NCBI GenBank assembly: GCA_002748355.1
Contig: PDSF01000037.1
Location: 30,806 to 94,805, forward strand
From: Planctomycetota bacterium
GTDB lineage: Bacteria; Planctomycetota; UBA1135; GCA-002748355
DNA: 64,000 bases
Direction of reading: 5' to 3'
Numbering within the stretch: position 1 is the stretch's first letter; every line of letters begins with the position of its first letter. The position numbers and the translations under genes were made by a program. This document shows positions 1 to 8,580 of the stretch, in pieces. The notes below the pieces were generated by a model, which saw only the letters and a list, made by a program, of their open reading frames with translations, made no database searches and was not told the origin of the DNA.

Positions 1-251
1 ATCTCAACGGCGAAGGCCTCTTCGGGGAATCCGCTGGGTCAAACATCAAGGAAAGCTGGTTTGATGATGCGATGTCTGAACACATTTCGACCAGTGGCGG
101 AGTCGGTCTGGCAAAAAGGCTGGTGACCGACTGGAAGGACGCAGGACGAATCGCAGACGCCGCCGATGCGCAGAGGGACTTGAGTTCGTTACCAAGCGAA
201 AGCGAAGTCGACCGCCTTATGCGCGCGAAACTCCAAGGAAAGCAGCTGTGA
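1..251 (+). CDS. FlgJ-like rod-binding protein, C-terminal part
   Basis: The reading frame is open from the window edge to a TGA at 249-251, giving about 82 residues of a protein whose start lies outside. A stretch with a conserved Trp, a Met-Ser-Glu step and GGVGLAKRL resembles the C-terminal half of the FlgJ N-terminal (rod-binding) domain, which has an aromatic residue followed by Met, then G-G-x-G-L-A. In that family the domain caps the growing flagellar rod in the periplasm. No muramidase domain follows, as in the split FlgJ proteins of many non-enteric bacteria. The stop overlaps the GTG start of the flgN-like gene by 4 nt, and flgK and flgL follow, which supports the call. The symbol is withheld because only the tail is visible. 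Confidence 0.6.
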   Translation, partial: LNGEGLFGESAGSNIKESWFDDAMSEHISTSGGVGLAKRLVTDWKDAGRIADAADAQRDLSSLPSESEVDRLMRAKLQGKQL

Positions 252-766
252 ACACCACTCACAATCGACTGGCCGTTCTCATCCGGGAGCTAACTGTGCA
301 ACTCAAGGCACAGGAAGGCGAAATCCGCAGTCTCACCGCAGCAATGAAGGAGCGTCGCAACTTCTTTGTTAGCGCTGATGCGGAACTTCTGGACCGGACC
401 AACGCTGAACTCGAACAGCTAGCCTCCCGCCTCTTCGAACTCGAGCAGCAACGCCTGCAAACCATGCGAAACATCAGTGAGTACGTCGGCGTCCCGATTC
501 CGGCGCTCACATCCTCCCGCCTCTCCGGTGTCGTTACCGGAGGCGAAGGCCGAGCTCTGGCCGAGCAAGCAAGGCGCACAAAATCAGCTGCTGAACAACT
601 GCACATTGAAAACAAAGTAGGCGAAAGCCTACTTGACTGGTCTGCCCGCTGGCACGAAGGGCTATTGCAAGAATTGGCAAAAACAATCAAAGACGCCCCG
701 ACCTACGCTAGAAACGGAAAATCAACACCCAAGAGCAAGCAAGGGCTTTTGGATGCTTGGGTCTAA
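248..766 (+). CDS. flgN: FlgN-like flagellar export chaperone
   Basis: This 172-residue protein starts at a GTG that overlaps the previous stop (GTGA). It is largely alpha-helical with heptad-like Leu/Glu patterns (residues 1-80 and 100-150), charged, and without signal or membrane segments. Low-complexity helical proteins of this size directly before flgK are usually FlgN, the cytosolic chaperone that keeps FlgK and FlgL competent for export. It ends in a short hydrophobic motif (LLDAWV). FlgN is poorly conserved, so the assignment rests mainly on position between the FlgJ-like gene and flgK (12 nt gap). A different flagellar chaperone is possible. Confidence 0.6.
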   Translation: MNTTHNRLAVLIRELTVQLKAQEGEIRSLTAAMKERRNFFVSADAELLDRTNAELEQLASRLFELEQQRLQTMRNISEYVGVPIPALTSSRLSGVVTGGEGRALAEQARRTKSAAEQLHIENKVGESLLDWSARWHEGLLQELAKTIKDAPTYARNGKSTPKSKQGLLDAWV

Positions 767-778
767 GGGGGAAACACC

Positions 779-3136
779 ATGGGACTAGGCTTCGGATTCG
801 ACTCAGGGCTGCGCGGTCTAACAGCTGCTCGCATGCAGATGCAGCTCTCCGGTCATAACATCGCCAACGTCAGCACCAAGGGGTACAGTCGGCAGAATGC
901 AGTATTGTCGAGTTCTCTTCCAGCGACCCTAGGCCGATTCCAGATCGGCACCGGTGTCGACGTGACTAACCTGCAACGAATCGTCGACGGTCAGCTGAAT
1001 TCGCGCCTGCGCACCCAACAAGGTATTTTTGGCAAAGCCCTAATCGACTATCGACGATCAACAGAAATCGAGGGCATCCTCGGCGAGCCAGGGCCAAGCG
1101 GTATCTCCAATCTATTTGGACAGTTATTTGGCGACCTAGGGAAGCTTCAAACTGATCCGGCCAGCACCGCATTGCGTGGTGGATTCGTGCAGTCGGCCAA
1201 AGCCCTGACCAGCGGACTCAACCTTCTTGCAAGCCGCCTCGGTGGACTCCAGTCCAACACCTTTGCCGAAATCAGCACCCAAGTAAAGAACGTCAACGAA
1301 TACGCCTCTCGCATTGCTGAACTCAACAAAGAAATCCTGTCCGTTGAAGCCAACGGAACTGCAGCAAACGACCTGCGGGATCAGCGAGATATGGCCATCC
1401 AAGGCCTATCTGATCTCATGGACACCCGAGTCCTCGAGCGCAACAACGGCGTCACCGACATTCTCGCCGGCGGTCACCTACTCGTCTCTGGCGGCATTGC
1501 CAGCCAGTTGGTAACGACAAGGGACACCAAGAACACAAGCAAGGTCCTCCTTAAGAACAACGATCAGCCACTAGAAATTCGGGGCGGAAGAATCGGCGCT
1601 CTGCTTCATTCAGAGTCCAAACGAATCCCTGAACTTCAGTCCAAGTTCAATGCCCTGGCCTTCAACGGTGCCCTTGAGTTCAATCGTTTGCATACAACCG
1701 GCCTGCCGCGTAACGGCGGATTCAAGAATCTCGTCTCAGAGAATCCAGTGCGTGATGGTGACGGTGACGGCAAGTACGACGATGAACTGCTTGCTTATGC
1801 GGGTCTGCCTTTCGAAATATCCCGTGGCGAACTCTATATATCAGTCACGAACGAAAGCAACGGCGACCTTACCAGGAAAAAGATTGACATAGATCCACTC
1901 AGCATGACTGTCGGCGACTTTGCTGACGAACTAAGCAAAGCAGCGCACGTAAGTGCTACGGTTGACCCCACAGGGCGAATTCGGATCAGCGCTAGTGACG
2001 GGTACCGCTTCGATTTTTCGAATCAAATTGATTCCTCGCCCAACAGCCGTGGAACCCTATCTGGAAAGTCAGCATCACTAGGCGGGTCAGAACGGGGCCC
2101 CTTTGACTTTTCTTCTTTACCAGCCAACTTCACCATAGCCGTAGACGGGGCAGCCCCCACGACCATCACTCTAAACAGCCTTGACTTCAATAACCCATCC
2201 AAGGTCGAGGCTGAAGAACTGTCATCGGTCCTCAAAGCAAAGTTCAACGCCGCAGGCGTTTCCGCTGATGCAGTAGTCGTTGGCGATAGCATCAGCTTGC
2301 TTTCAACGTCATCTGGAACAAGCTCCAGCCTTAGCCTGGTTGATGGCGCAAACTCACCTCTGGCCACCCTTGGGCTGCCTGTTGGCATCACCGCACAAGG
2401 CCAAGATAACGCAATGTCCGTCAGCGTGATGGGCACCTACACCGGCGAAAGCAATGGGCACTTCCGCTTTGTTCCCGACAAGGATGGAGAGATTGGCGTT
2501 ACTCCTGGGCTGACCGTTGGCGTCTTCGACCAAACGGGCACCCGCCTTGCGACCCTGAACGTCGGTAAGGGCTATTCGCATGGTGATCGCTTGGATGTCG
2601 CCCACGGCCTTCAAGTCTCTTTTGGACCAGGCGAGTTGAGTGCCACCAACCAACACCAGTTTGCCTTGGACACCCTAGCTGATCCCGACAGCAGCGATGT
2701 TCTGGTCGGTTTTGGCATCAATACCTTTTTTACTGGATCGACCGCCGCAGACTTGGGGGTCTCTTCGCGAATCAGTAGTGACCCGAACCTGTTTGCGGCG
2801 AGCCTCAAGCCTAACGCCGGAGATGGAGCCAACCTGATCAAACTGCTTCAAACCCGGCACCTCTCTGTCGACTCTCTCGACAACCACACACTTGAGAGTT
2901 ACTACTCTGATATCGCTAGCAGCATCGGATTCGAAACCAAACGAGCAACCGAGCTGATTGCTAGTGAGGAAAAGCTTTTGAGCTTTCTCCACGAACAGCG
3001 CGAGAACGTATCGGGCGTAAACATCGATGAAGAGATGGTCAACCTGGTGAAGTACCAACAGGCATTCCAAGCCTCTTCTCGGTTCATCAACGTTGTCAAC
3101 CAGATGACGGACGTCCTAATCAATATTGGGAGATAA
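779..3136 (+). CDS. flgK: Flagellar hook-associated protein 1 (FlgK)
   Basis: This 785-residue protein forms the first junction layer between hook and filament. The N-terminus carries the rod/hook/HAP motif (residues about 9-40, with SGHNIANVSTKGYSRQ). The C-terminus carries the matching coiled-coil motif (about 745-785, with NLVKYQQAFQASSRFINVVN). FlgK of enteric bacteria is about 550 residues, so the surface-exposed middle is enlarged by more than 200. That middle holds an EF-hand-like acidic loop at residues 326-337 (D-G-D-G-D-G-K-Y-D-D-E-L), a probable calcium site. A GGGG-rich ribosome site precedes the ATG. flgL follows after 2 nt. Confidence 0.95.
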   Translation: MGLGFGFDSGLRGLTAARMQMQLSGHNIANVSTKGYSRQNAVLSSSLPATLGRFQIGTGVDVTNLQRIVDGQLNSRLRTQQGIFGKALIDYRRSTEIEGILGEPGPSGISNLFGQLFGDLGKLQTDPASTALRGGFVQSAKALTSGLNLLASRLGGLQSNTFAEISTQVKNVNEYASRIAELNKEILSVEANGTAANDLRDQRDMAIQGLSDLMDTRVLERNNGVTDILAGGHLLVSGGIASQLVTTRDTKNTSKVLLKNNDQPLEIRGGRIGALLHSESKRIPELQSKFNALAFNGALEFNRLHTTGLPRNGGFKNLVSENPVRDGDGDGKYDDELLAYAGLPFEISRGELYISVTNESNGDLTRKKIDIDPLSMTVGDFADELSKAAHVSATVDPTGRIRISASDGYRFDFSNQIDSSPNSRGTLSGKSASLGGSERGPFDFSSLPANFTIAVDGAAPTTITLNSLDFNNPSKVEAEELSSVLKAKFNAAGVSADAVVVGDSISLLSTSSGTSSSLSLVDGANSPLATLGLPVGITAQGQDNAMSVSVMGTYTGESNGHFRFVPDKDGEIGVTPGLTVGVFDQTGTRLATLNVGKGYSHGDRLDVAHGLQVSFGPGELSATNQHQFALDTLADPDSSDVLVGFGINTFFTGSTAADLGVSSRISSDPNLFAASLKPNAGDGANLIKLLQTRHLSVDSLDNHTLESYYSDIASSIGFETKRATELIASEEKLLSFLHEQRENVSGVNIDEEMVNLVKYQQAFQASSRFINVVNQMTDVLINIGR

Positions 3137-3138
3137 AT

Positions 3139-4551
3139 ATGGGACTCCGGATCACCGCCAACATCTTGAGCAGCCGATCCCTGACGGACATTAGGGGCGC
3201 GCAGCTCGGGATCAACAAATGGCGAATGAAGCTGTCTAGCGGTCATAGTATTAACAAGCCCTCCGATGACCCTACTGCTTTTCTGAGGATACTTCCTCTC
3301 AATAACGACATTCGAGAAGTCTCCCAGTTTCAAGACAATGCAACCCTGTCCCGTGACGTGCTGAACACCTCAGCAACGGCCCTGGAAGATGCTGTCAGAA
3401 TCATGAGCGAGGCGCGGCGCCTTACTGTTCAAGGCGCCAACGGAACCATAAGTGGATCGGACAGGAAAACCCTTGCCGCATCCATTGACCAGCTCTTGAA
3501 AGAAATGGTCAGCGTCGGCAACAGCAAGCTTGGTGACCGGTATCTGTTCGGCGGCACCCGGACCCGATCAACACCTTTCTCTTTCGACGGAAACAACAAA
3601 GTCAATTACCTTGGTGACAACGAGCAGGCCAAAGTTTCCATCGCTCCTGGCTCGACCTCGACCCTTTCCACAAGCGGTGAAAAGGTCTTTATGTCTAGTC
3701 ATCGAAGCAAAACTAGTTTTTCTGGGCTCACCGGAGTAAAAAGCGGCAGCGGCACGGACAGCGGCCAGGGCATGGTCAGCCTGAAGATCGAACACACGGG
3801 CTTCGATTCTCTACCTTCGGGGCTCAGCGCCGGCACAGGGACAACTACTGCCGTTGGCCCCCTGTCCATAACGGTTTCAGCTAGCCCCAACACTATTTCC
3901 ATCAATGGCGGACCAGCTACTCCGTTTAGCGGCAGTGAAACCGACCTACAAGTTCAGACGAGCAATGGCAGTTTTGTGTCACTCGACACAACTGGCTTCA
4001 ACAATACCTCGGTGACTGGGTTCAACTCCATTTCTCAAGCACGTGCTAGCTGGGACAATGGGGCCTCCTGGACAAGCTTAGGTAACTTCAGCGACACAAA
4101 CCTGGACCTCCACAACGCCACAACAGGAAGGGTTTTGTTCATTGACACAAGCGGCATCCACACAGCTGGATCAGAGCAGGTGAACTTTGGCGGCACCTTC
4201 GATGCCTTCAACTCCTTGATTGCTGTCCGCGACCTTCTCAATAACGAAAACGGTTTAACCAACAATGAAGTGGCCTCTCGCCTTACTGATATGCTAGGCG
4301 AGCTCGACACAGTCAGCGAAAACCTACTCGAGGGACTACGCGATCTTGGCGCACGCAGTGCCCAACTCGACATGACCGAAAACCGCATGTCGAGTCTGGA
4401 GCTCACCTTGCAACAGGCACTCAGTCGTGATCGTGACGTTGACATCACTGAGGCCGTCCTCGAGCTGAACAAGGGCGAGATTGCCTATCAGGGCGCCCTG
4501 CAAGTCAGCGCCAATACCATGCAGCTATCCTTGCTGAACTTCTTGAGCTGA
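3139..4551 (+). CDS. flgL: Flagellar hook-associated protein 3 (FlgL)
   Basis: This 470-residue protein forms the second junction layer on which the flagellin filament grows. The first 140 residues match the flagellin N-terminal helical domain: RITANILSSRSL, then KLSSGHSINKPSDDP, then NATLSRDVLNTSATALEDA and a YLFGGT turn. The last 80 residues match the C-terminal helices (ELNKGEIAYQGALQVSANTM). The middle (about 190-370) is Ser/Thr/Gly-rich and longer than in enteric FlgL (about 317 residues in total), as expected for a variable surface domain. The ATG lies 2 nt after the flgK stop with a GGGAG ribosome site inside the end of flgK, so the pair is probably translationally coupled. Confidence 0.93.
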   Translation: MGLRITANILSSRSLTDIRGAQLGINKWRMKLSSGHSINKPSDDPTAFLRILPLNNDIREVSQFQDNATLSRDVLNTSATALEDAVRIMSEARRLTVQGANGTISGSDRKTLAASIDQLLKEMVSVGNSKLGDRYLFGGTRTRSTPFSFDGNNKVNYLGDNEQAKVSIAPGSTSTLSTSGEKVFMSSHRSKTSFSGLTGVKSGSGTDSGQGMVSLKIEHTGFDSLPSGLSAGTGTTTAVGPLSITVSASPNTISINGGPATPFSGSETDLQVQTSNGSFVSLDTTGFNNTSVTGFNSISQARASWDNGASWTSLGNFSDTNLDLHNATTGRVLFIDTSGIHTAGSEQVNFGGTFDAFNSLIAVRDLLNNENGLTNNEVASRLTDMLGELDTVSENLLEGLRDLGARSAQLDMTENRMSSLELTLQQALSRDRDVDITEAVLELNKGEIAYQGALQVSANTMQLSLLNFLS

Positions 4552-4579
4552 GGCTTCACAAGCGCCAGGGTATCGAGAA

Positions 4580-4951
4580 ATGACCATTAACGATGCTTCC
4601 GAACAGCTCCGGAACCTGCTGCGCGAGACCCAAGCTGGCCCCGGCCAGCCTGGATCGGCATCCAAGCTACAGCCCGGTTCTGGTGCGGAGTTTTTGAACC
4701 TGCTCGAAAAAATGCAGCGGCTTCGTATCACCGGCGAAAAGGAAAACAGCAGCACTGGCCTCAGCGAAGACGCCGTCCAAGGCATTCCTATTCAAAGCCG
4801 CATGAACACCGGCAATGCAGCCGGAGAAATGGCAGATCCACTGGCTGATCTGAGCGATGCTGTCAAACGTGCTGACGAGGCCCACGAAACAGCCATGGAC
4901 ATCAAACGCCGACTCGAAGAAGCCTTCCGTCGCGCGATTCGCGACGCCTAA
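4580..4951 (+). CDS. Small flagellar-operon protein, possibly FliE-like
   Basis: This 123-residue protein has no signal peptide or membrane segment. The first two thirds are polar, Gly/Ser-rich and probably disordered, with one short helix around FLNLLEKMQRL. The last 35 residues form a charged amphipathic helix ending DIKRRLEEAFRRAIRDA. The pattern of that end recalls the FliE C-terminus, where a helix with a basic residue, Lys-Leu, Glu-Ala-Tyr/Phe and then hydrophobic positions anchors the rod to the MS ring. FliE is about 105 residues. It sits 28 nt after flgL and its stop overlaps the next ATG by one base (TAATG). The FliE comparison is tentative; an uncharacterised lineage-specific flagellar protein is the alternative. 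Confidence 0.5.
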   Translation: MTINDASEQLRNLLRETQAGPGQPGSASKLQPGSGAEFLNLLEKMQRLRITGEKENSSTGLSEDAVQGIPIQSRMNTGNAAGEMADPLADLSDAVKRADEAHETAMDIKRRLEEAFRRAIRDA

Positions 4952-5823
4952 TGCCCTCGCCGGTATCCCGTATTTGCTCCACCCAAGACCTGGGCCCCTA
5001 CTTGCAGCGGCTCGACGCTTGGCTGCGACCCGACCAGAACTGGAGCTTGGCTGACGAGTATCCTGGGGTCTTTGGCCCAAAAAGTCGGGCTCGCCATCAC
5101 CTCCTCGAATCGGGCGGCAAGCTCACTGCGCACGCAGCCTCTCTCGACATGGAGATGCACGTACGCGGAAAAACATGGCGGCCAAGCTTAGTGGGCTCGG
5201 TTGTAGTTGATCCGAATCGACGCGGCGAAGGCCTTGGCCGCAGGCTCATGCAGTCGCTCGTCCGAGACTTTGAACAACGAGACAGAGATGCACTGGCGCT
5301 CTGGTCGGACCAACCCGAGTTCTACGCCAAGCTCGGCTTTCGCTCCTTTGGTAAAGAAATACACCTTGCCGTCCCGCCCAATACGGAGGGACGGCAAGGT
5401 GTCCGGGGCACCCTCAGGTCCGCGCAAGCCCGAGACAGCGAGCAACTGCTGCAGCTGCATCATGCCAAGAGCGTGCACAGCCGCCGCCTTGGCACCGAAA
5501 TGCAAGCCTACCTACAAGTGCCAGCTTGCGAGTTCACCCTACTAGAGCGAGAGGGGCAGGTGGTCGCGTACTGCGTCATCGGCAAGGGCCTGGATTTCCC
5601 CCTATTCGTCCACGAGTTCGCCGGCAGCGAACACGATCTCGAAGCTATGTTCCGCATCCTCGCAAGCAAACACCGCTGCACACTAGGGGTTCTCGTCCCG
5701 CTCTGGCGTGCGGAACTTATCCAAGCCTTTCCCGATGCGGAGAGCTTCACGAACCCTCTTGCCCTCGGCATCGTTCGTTACGCGCCGGTGGACGCCGCCT
5801 TCGACGGCTTCGACTCAATCTAA
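4951..5823 (+). CDS. GNAT-family N-acetyltransferase with two GNAT-like halves
   Basis: This is a 290-residue cytosolic enzyme. The acetyl-CoA binding motif of GNAT enzymes is at about residues 88-104 (VVVDPNRRGEGLGRRLM), followed by FYAKLGFRSF, the usual strand-helix after the cofactor site. The second half (about 150-285) looks like a degenerate second GNAT fold, as in Eis-like and other tandem GNAT proteins. The start overlaps the previous stop (TAATG), so it is co-translated with the flagellar genes, but nothing in the sequence names its substrate. Modification of a flagellar protein is a context-based guess. A perfect 15-bp inverted repeat lies inside the gene (5361-5402). It ends 5 nt from the convergent queC. 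Confidence 0.8.
   Translation: MPSPVSRICSTQDLGPYLQRLDAWLRPDQNWSLADEYPGVFGPKSRARHHLLESGGKLTAHAASLDMEMHVRGKTWRPSLVGSVVVDPNRRGEGLGRRLMQSLVRDFEQRDRDALALWSDQPEFYAKLGFRSFGKEIHLAVPPNTEGRQGVRGTLRSAQARDSEQLLQLHHAKSVHSRRLGTEMQAYLQVPACEFTLLEREGQVVAYCVIGKGLDFPLFVHEFAGSEHDLEAMFRILASKHRCTLGVLVPLWRAELIQAFPDAESFTNPLALGIVRYAPVDAAFDGFDSI
5361..5402. repeat. Perfect 15-bp inverted repeat inside the GNAT gene
   Basis: ACACCTTGCCGTCCC (5361-5375) is followed 12 nt later by its exact reverse complement (5388-5402). In RNA it would form a GC-rich 15-bp stem with a 12-nt loop in the middle of the coding region. There is no T-run after it on either strand, so a simple intrinsic terminator is unlikely. It falls at the junction between the two GNAT-like halves of the protein. 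Confidence 0.85.
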
Positions 5824-5828
5824 TAACC

Positions 5829-6506
5829 TCAAGCGTAACGAGTCGGGTCAGAGATCCCCGCCCTCGCAAAACCCTTGCGGCGCAAGCCACAGGCCTCACA
5901 TGCCCCACAAGCCCGTCCATCTGATCCCGGGTCGTAGCAAGTCAGGGTAAGGGCGTAGTCGAGCCCAAGCGCCGCACCCTTCTCAATGATCTCGTGCTTA
6001 TGCAGGCGCAGCAATGGAGCGACCACCTGGATGCTTCCTGGTTCCTCCACCCCAAGCTTGGTCGCCAGCTGCGCGAGTCGCTGGAACTGCTCAAGGAATT
6101 CAGGGCGGCAATCGGGATAGCCTGAGTAATCAAGGGCATTGACGCCTATCCAAATCTCTCCGGCTTCTCGCGCCTCGGCAAAAGCCAAGGCCATGGCCAA
6201 AAACACGGTATTTCGCGCGGGCACATAAGTACTGGGAATACAGCTGGGGTCGGCAGCTTGGCCCTTCGGCACTGCGATCGTGTCGTCGGTCAAAGCCGAA
6301 CCTCCGAAGCTGCCCAGGTCCACCCGTGCAAAACGATGCTCGATGAGCGGAAAACAGCTGGCCACCCGGCGGGCCGCCTCTAGCTCAGCTTCGTTGCGCT
6401 GCCCGTAGCACACAGTCAAGCCGAGGAGTTCACGGCCCTTTGCATGGGCAAGCGCCAAACAGGTGCTCGAATCGAGCCCGCCAGATAAAAGCACGACGGC
6501 CCGCAT
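5829..6506 (-). CDS. queC: 7-cyano-7-deazaguanine synthase (QueC)
   Basis: This 225-residue enzyme converts 7-carboxy-7-deazaguanine to preQ0 using ATP and ammonia, on the path to queuosine in tRNA. The N-terminal PP-loop (residues 5-16, LLSGGLDSSTCL) is the ATP pyrophosphatase signature. The C-terminal zinc site is complete: Cys of LTCYDP, the two Cys of ACGAC and Cys of EACGLRRKGF. Length and motif order match the family. The start lies 2 nt after the stop of the secreted protein upstream, so it is probably read through from that gene, and no preQ1 riboswitch can be placed in so short a gap. No queD, queE or queF is nearby. Confidence 0.95.
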   Translation of the reverse strand: MRAVVLLSGGLDSSTCLALAHAKGRELLGLTVCYGQRNEAELEAARRVASCFPLIEHRFARVDLGSFGGSALTDDTIAVPKGQAADPSCIPSTYVPARNTVFLAMALAFAEAREAGEIWIGVNALDYSGYPDCRPEFLEQFQRLAQLATKLGVEEPGSIQVVAPLLRLHKHEIIEKGAALGLDYALTLTCYDPGSDGRACGACEACGLRRKGFARAGISDPTRYA

Positions 6507-6508
6507 CT

Positions 6509-8245
6509 TTATCGAGCTCCAAAGTTGACGAGTATGCGCCTGCCCAAGATGAGCTGCACAGGCTTACGGCCAGGAGGAGTCCCCCAGTGCTGTAAGTGAG
6601 CACTTCCATGTCGGGACGAAATGAGTTCGAAATAGCCCTTGGCGTCGGTTTGCACGAGAAGCCGCTCGGGGACCTGCTGGCCATCGAGAATGTTCCGCGC
6701 ATCTCTGGCGCCAGGCTTGCCAAAAGGAAGACTCGGCAGCACCAGATGAACCCTGGTTCCAGCGAGGGGACGGCCAAGGGCATCTTTGACCTGCCCATGG
6801 ACGATTGTTATCAATCCGGCCTTTAGCTGCGCCTCACGCCCCATCGGAATCAACTCGATGCGAGCTGGCAATACAGCGCCGCTTGTGTGCACGAGCTCAC
6901 GCCAGCCCATATACCCGTTACAACGCACGGTCAGCACCCGACTGGCATCGCGCTGCAGAATAATCTGCGCGTAGCCTTTGGCATCGGTCTTTGCCTCGCT
7001 CACCGGCTTTGACGGGTCCCCAATGCATATTCGCGCGCCCTGAATAGGCGCAGCTACGCCTCGGGAAAGGATCTGGATGCGATGCGTCATTTGCGGCAGG
7101 GGCTGCAGGACGATGCGCTGCGGTCCCGTGCCCGGAGCCATCTGCAGTTGTTTGACTTCAAAGCCGTCGCTTTGGACCGTGACCCGGAGCGACTCACCGG
7201 GAAAGAGCCCAAGTATCCTCGCCGCGCCAGCGGCATCACTTCGCGCATGACGAGTTGGTCGCCTCTGGTCACGCGAGTGTTGCGCGGTAACGACCGCACC
7301 TGCGACCGGATCCCCCTTGGGGTCACGAATCATCAGTCGTAACCTGGCCGCCGGGTACATCGGAATCACGAGTTCCCGTGTATTTCGTCCCACCTGTGCT
7401 TGTAGCTGCCCCACATACGACTCTCCCCCAGAACTGAGTGCTCGAAACTCGAAGTTGCCGCCATGCGCGAAACGCAGGGTGCAGCGCGACGCATCCTCGA
7501 AATCGATCGGAAGCTCGAACTGGGCCAAGTAGCGAACCCGCAACGGAAGCGCCTCCGCCAAATGCAGGTGCTGAACCCAAGCGCGTCGGAGTTCAGGCGC
7601 GATTCTCCGCCCTTCGCCGATGCGCAGCGCCGGGAAGTCGCGTGGGTGTCGCACCTCGCCGCTCCTGCGGGTCAGCATGAGCTGCACTCGACGCCCAGAA
7701 AAATCGACATCTCCCGCAGAGAAGCGGAACTCGACGGGCTGAGTATAGCGATCGACATAGACAGGCAGGGGTAGTTCGGCCCCAGGTTTGGCGGATTCGA
7801 CCAGGCGTAACTCTGCTTCGGTGAGAGTTCTCGCCCAAACGCCATCGGCATAAAAGACAGTCCCTTGCGGCCTCCAATTACGAAGCCGCAGAAACCCTTG
7901 GGCATCACTGACAGCAAGCAATGCCGAGCTGTCATAATCCAGCGCCCGAACTCCCAGTAAGGGAGCCCCACCCTGGGCATCGACAACGCGCCAGTGGATG
8001 TCCTTTGCTGCTTCTTGCCGAGAGCTTGCGCTGCGTTCCACCCCTAAACCAGGAACAGGATTTCGGTCTAGCGACTTGCCTTGCTGCAGCCCGACATCAG
8101 CTCCCTCGACGCGGTTCTTTCCCTCTCCGGTCAGGGGACCGGGTAACTCTGCCCCTGGCGTCGAAAAAGGATCCAAACCGGTCCCGATATAAAGACCCAG
8201 GGCAAGCAGGGCGAAACCAAGAACCAATCCTAGGAGGATGCGCAT
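6509..8245 (-). CDS. Secreted/anchored carboxypeptidase-regulatory-like beta-sandwich protein
   Basis: From the ATG at 8245 this is 578 residues. Residues 1-25 are one hydrophobic segment (MRILLGLVLGFALLALGLY), a signal peptide or signal anchor. The rest is repeated beta-sandwich domains of the carboxypeptidase-regulatory/CNA-B type, recognised by phrases such as DPKGDPVAGAVVTAQH, DAAGAARILGLFPGE, DAKGYAQIIL and DALGRPLAGTRVHLVLP, each a loop-strand-loop with a conserved Gly. There is no catalytic motif. Such proteins are abundant in Planctomycetota and usually act at the cell surface; the role here is unknown. The frame is open upstream to 8971, but that would run through the divergent agmatinase gene, and the signal segment fixes the start. 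An AGGAGG-like site is not obvious. Confidence 0.75.
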   Translation of the reverse strand: MRILLGLVLGFALLALGLYIGTGLDPFSTPGAELPGPLTGEGKNRVEGADVGLQQGKSLDRNPVPGLGVERSASSRQEAAKDIHWRVVDAQGGAPLLGVRALDYDSSALLAVSDAQGFLRLRNWRPQGTVFYADGVWARTLTEAELRLVESAKPGAELPLPVYVDRYTQPVEFRFSAGDVDFSGRRVQLMLTRRSGEVRHPRDFPALRIGEGRRIAPELRRAWVQHLHLAEALPLRVRYLAQFELPIDFEDASRCTLRFAHGGNFEFRALSSGGESYVGQLQAQVGRNTRELVIPMYPAARLRLMIRDPKGDPVAGAVVTAQHSRDQRRPTRHARSDAAGAARILGLFPGESLRVTVQSDGFEVKQLQMAPGTGPQRIVLQPLPQMTHRIQILSRGVAAPIQGARICIGDPSKPVSEAKTDAKGYAQIILQRDASRVLTVRCNGYMGWRELVHTSGAVLPARIELIPMGREAQLKAGLITIVHGQVKDALGRPLAGTRVHLVLPSLPFGKPGARDARNILDGQQVPERLLVQTDAKGYFELISSRHGSAHLQHWGTPPGRKPVQLILGRRILVNFGAR

Positions 8246-8580
8246 GCCTATGAGGCCGTTGAAAAGTATCGCTAGAGGCTGAGTGCTAAACTCGGCCGGC
8301 CATTGGCACCGAAAACCACGGTCGATGCCCCCATAGCACGAAGTCTCTTGGGCGCGAGCCCCCGCTGCCAGCACCAAGCTCCTGCCATGCAGGCATAGGG
8401 CACGAGCCCTTGCACGGCTCGCCAGCTGGCTCCCCCAAGTCACTCCGCTGCACCACAGCAGTGGCGGCGAATGGCTCCGAAAATGGCAGGAAAGAGTCGG
8501 CCTTGTACATTCGTGGGGCAGCTGTGGGAAACAAGGGGACGGAGAGCATAGCATTGTGCCTCCTTCCACCAGCGAGCCAT
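8246..8580. other. Intergenic divergent region
   Basis: These 335 bases lie between the beta-sandwich gene (-) and the agmatinase-family gene (+), so both promoters should be here. I see no convincing -10/-35 pair. A 6-bp hairpin CGAGCC/GGCTCG with a 7-nt loop lies at 8403-8421, with short GC-rich palindromes next to it (CCAGCTGG). No RNA gene or repeat was recognised. Confidence 0.4.

Noticed and set aside
6507..6508. preQ1 riboswitch before queC
   Set aside because: queC starts 2 nt after the upstream gene, so there is no leader to hold one. Nothing resembling its pseudoknot was seen at the upstream gene's start.
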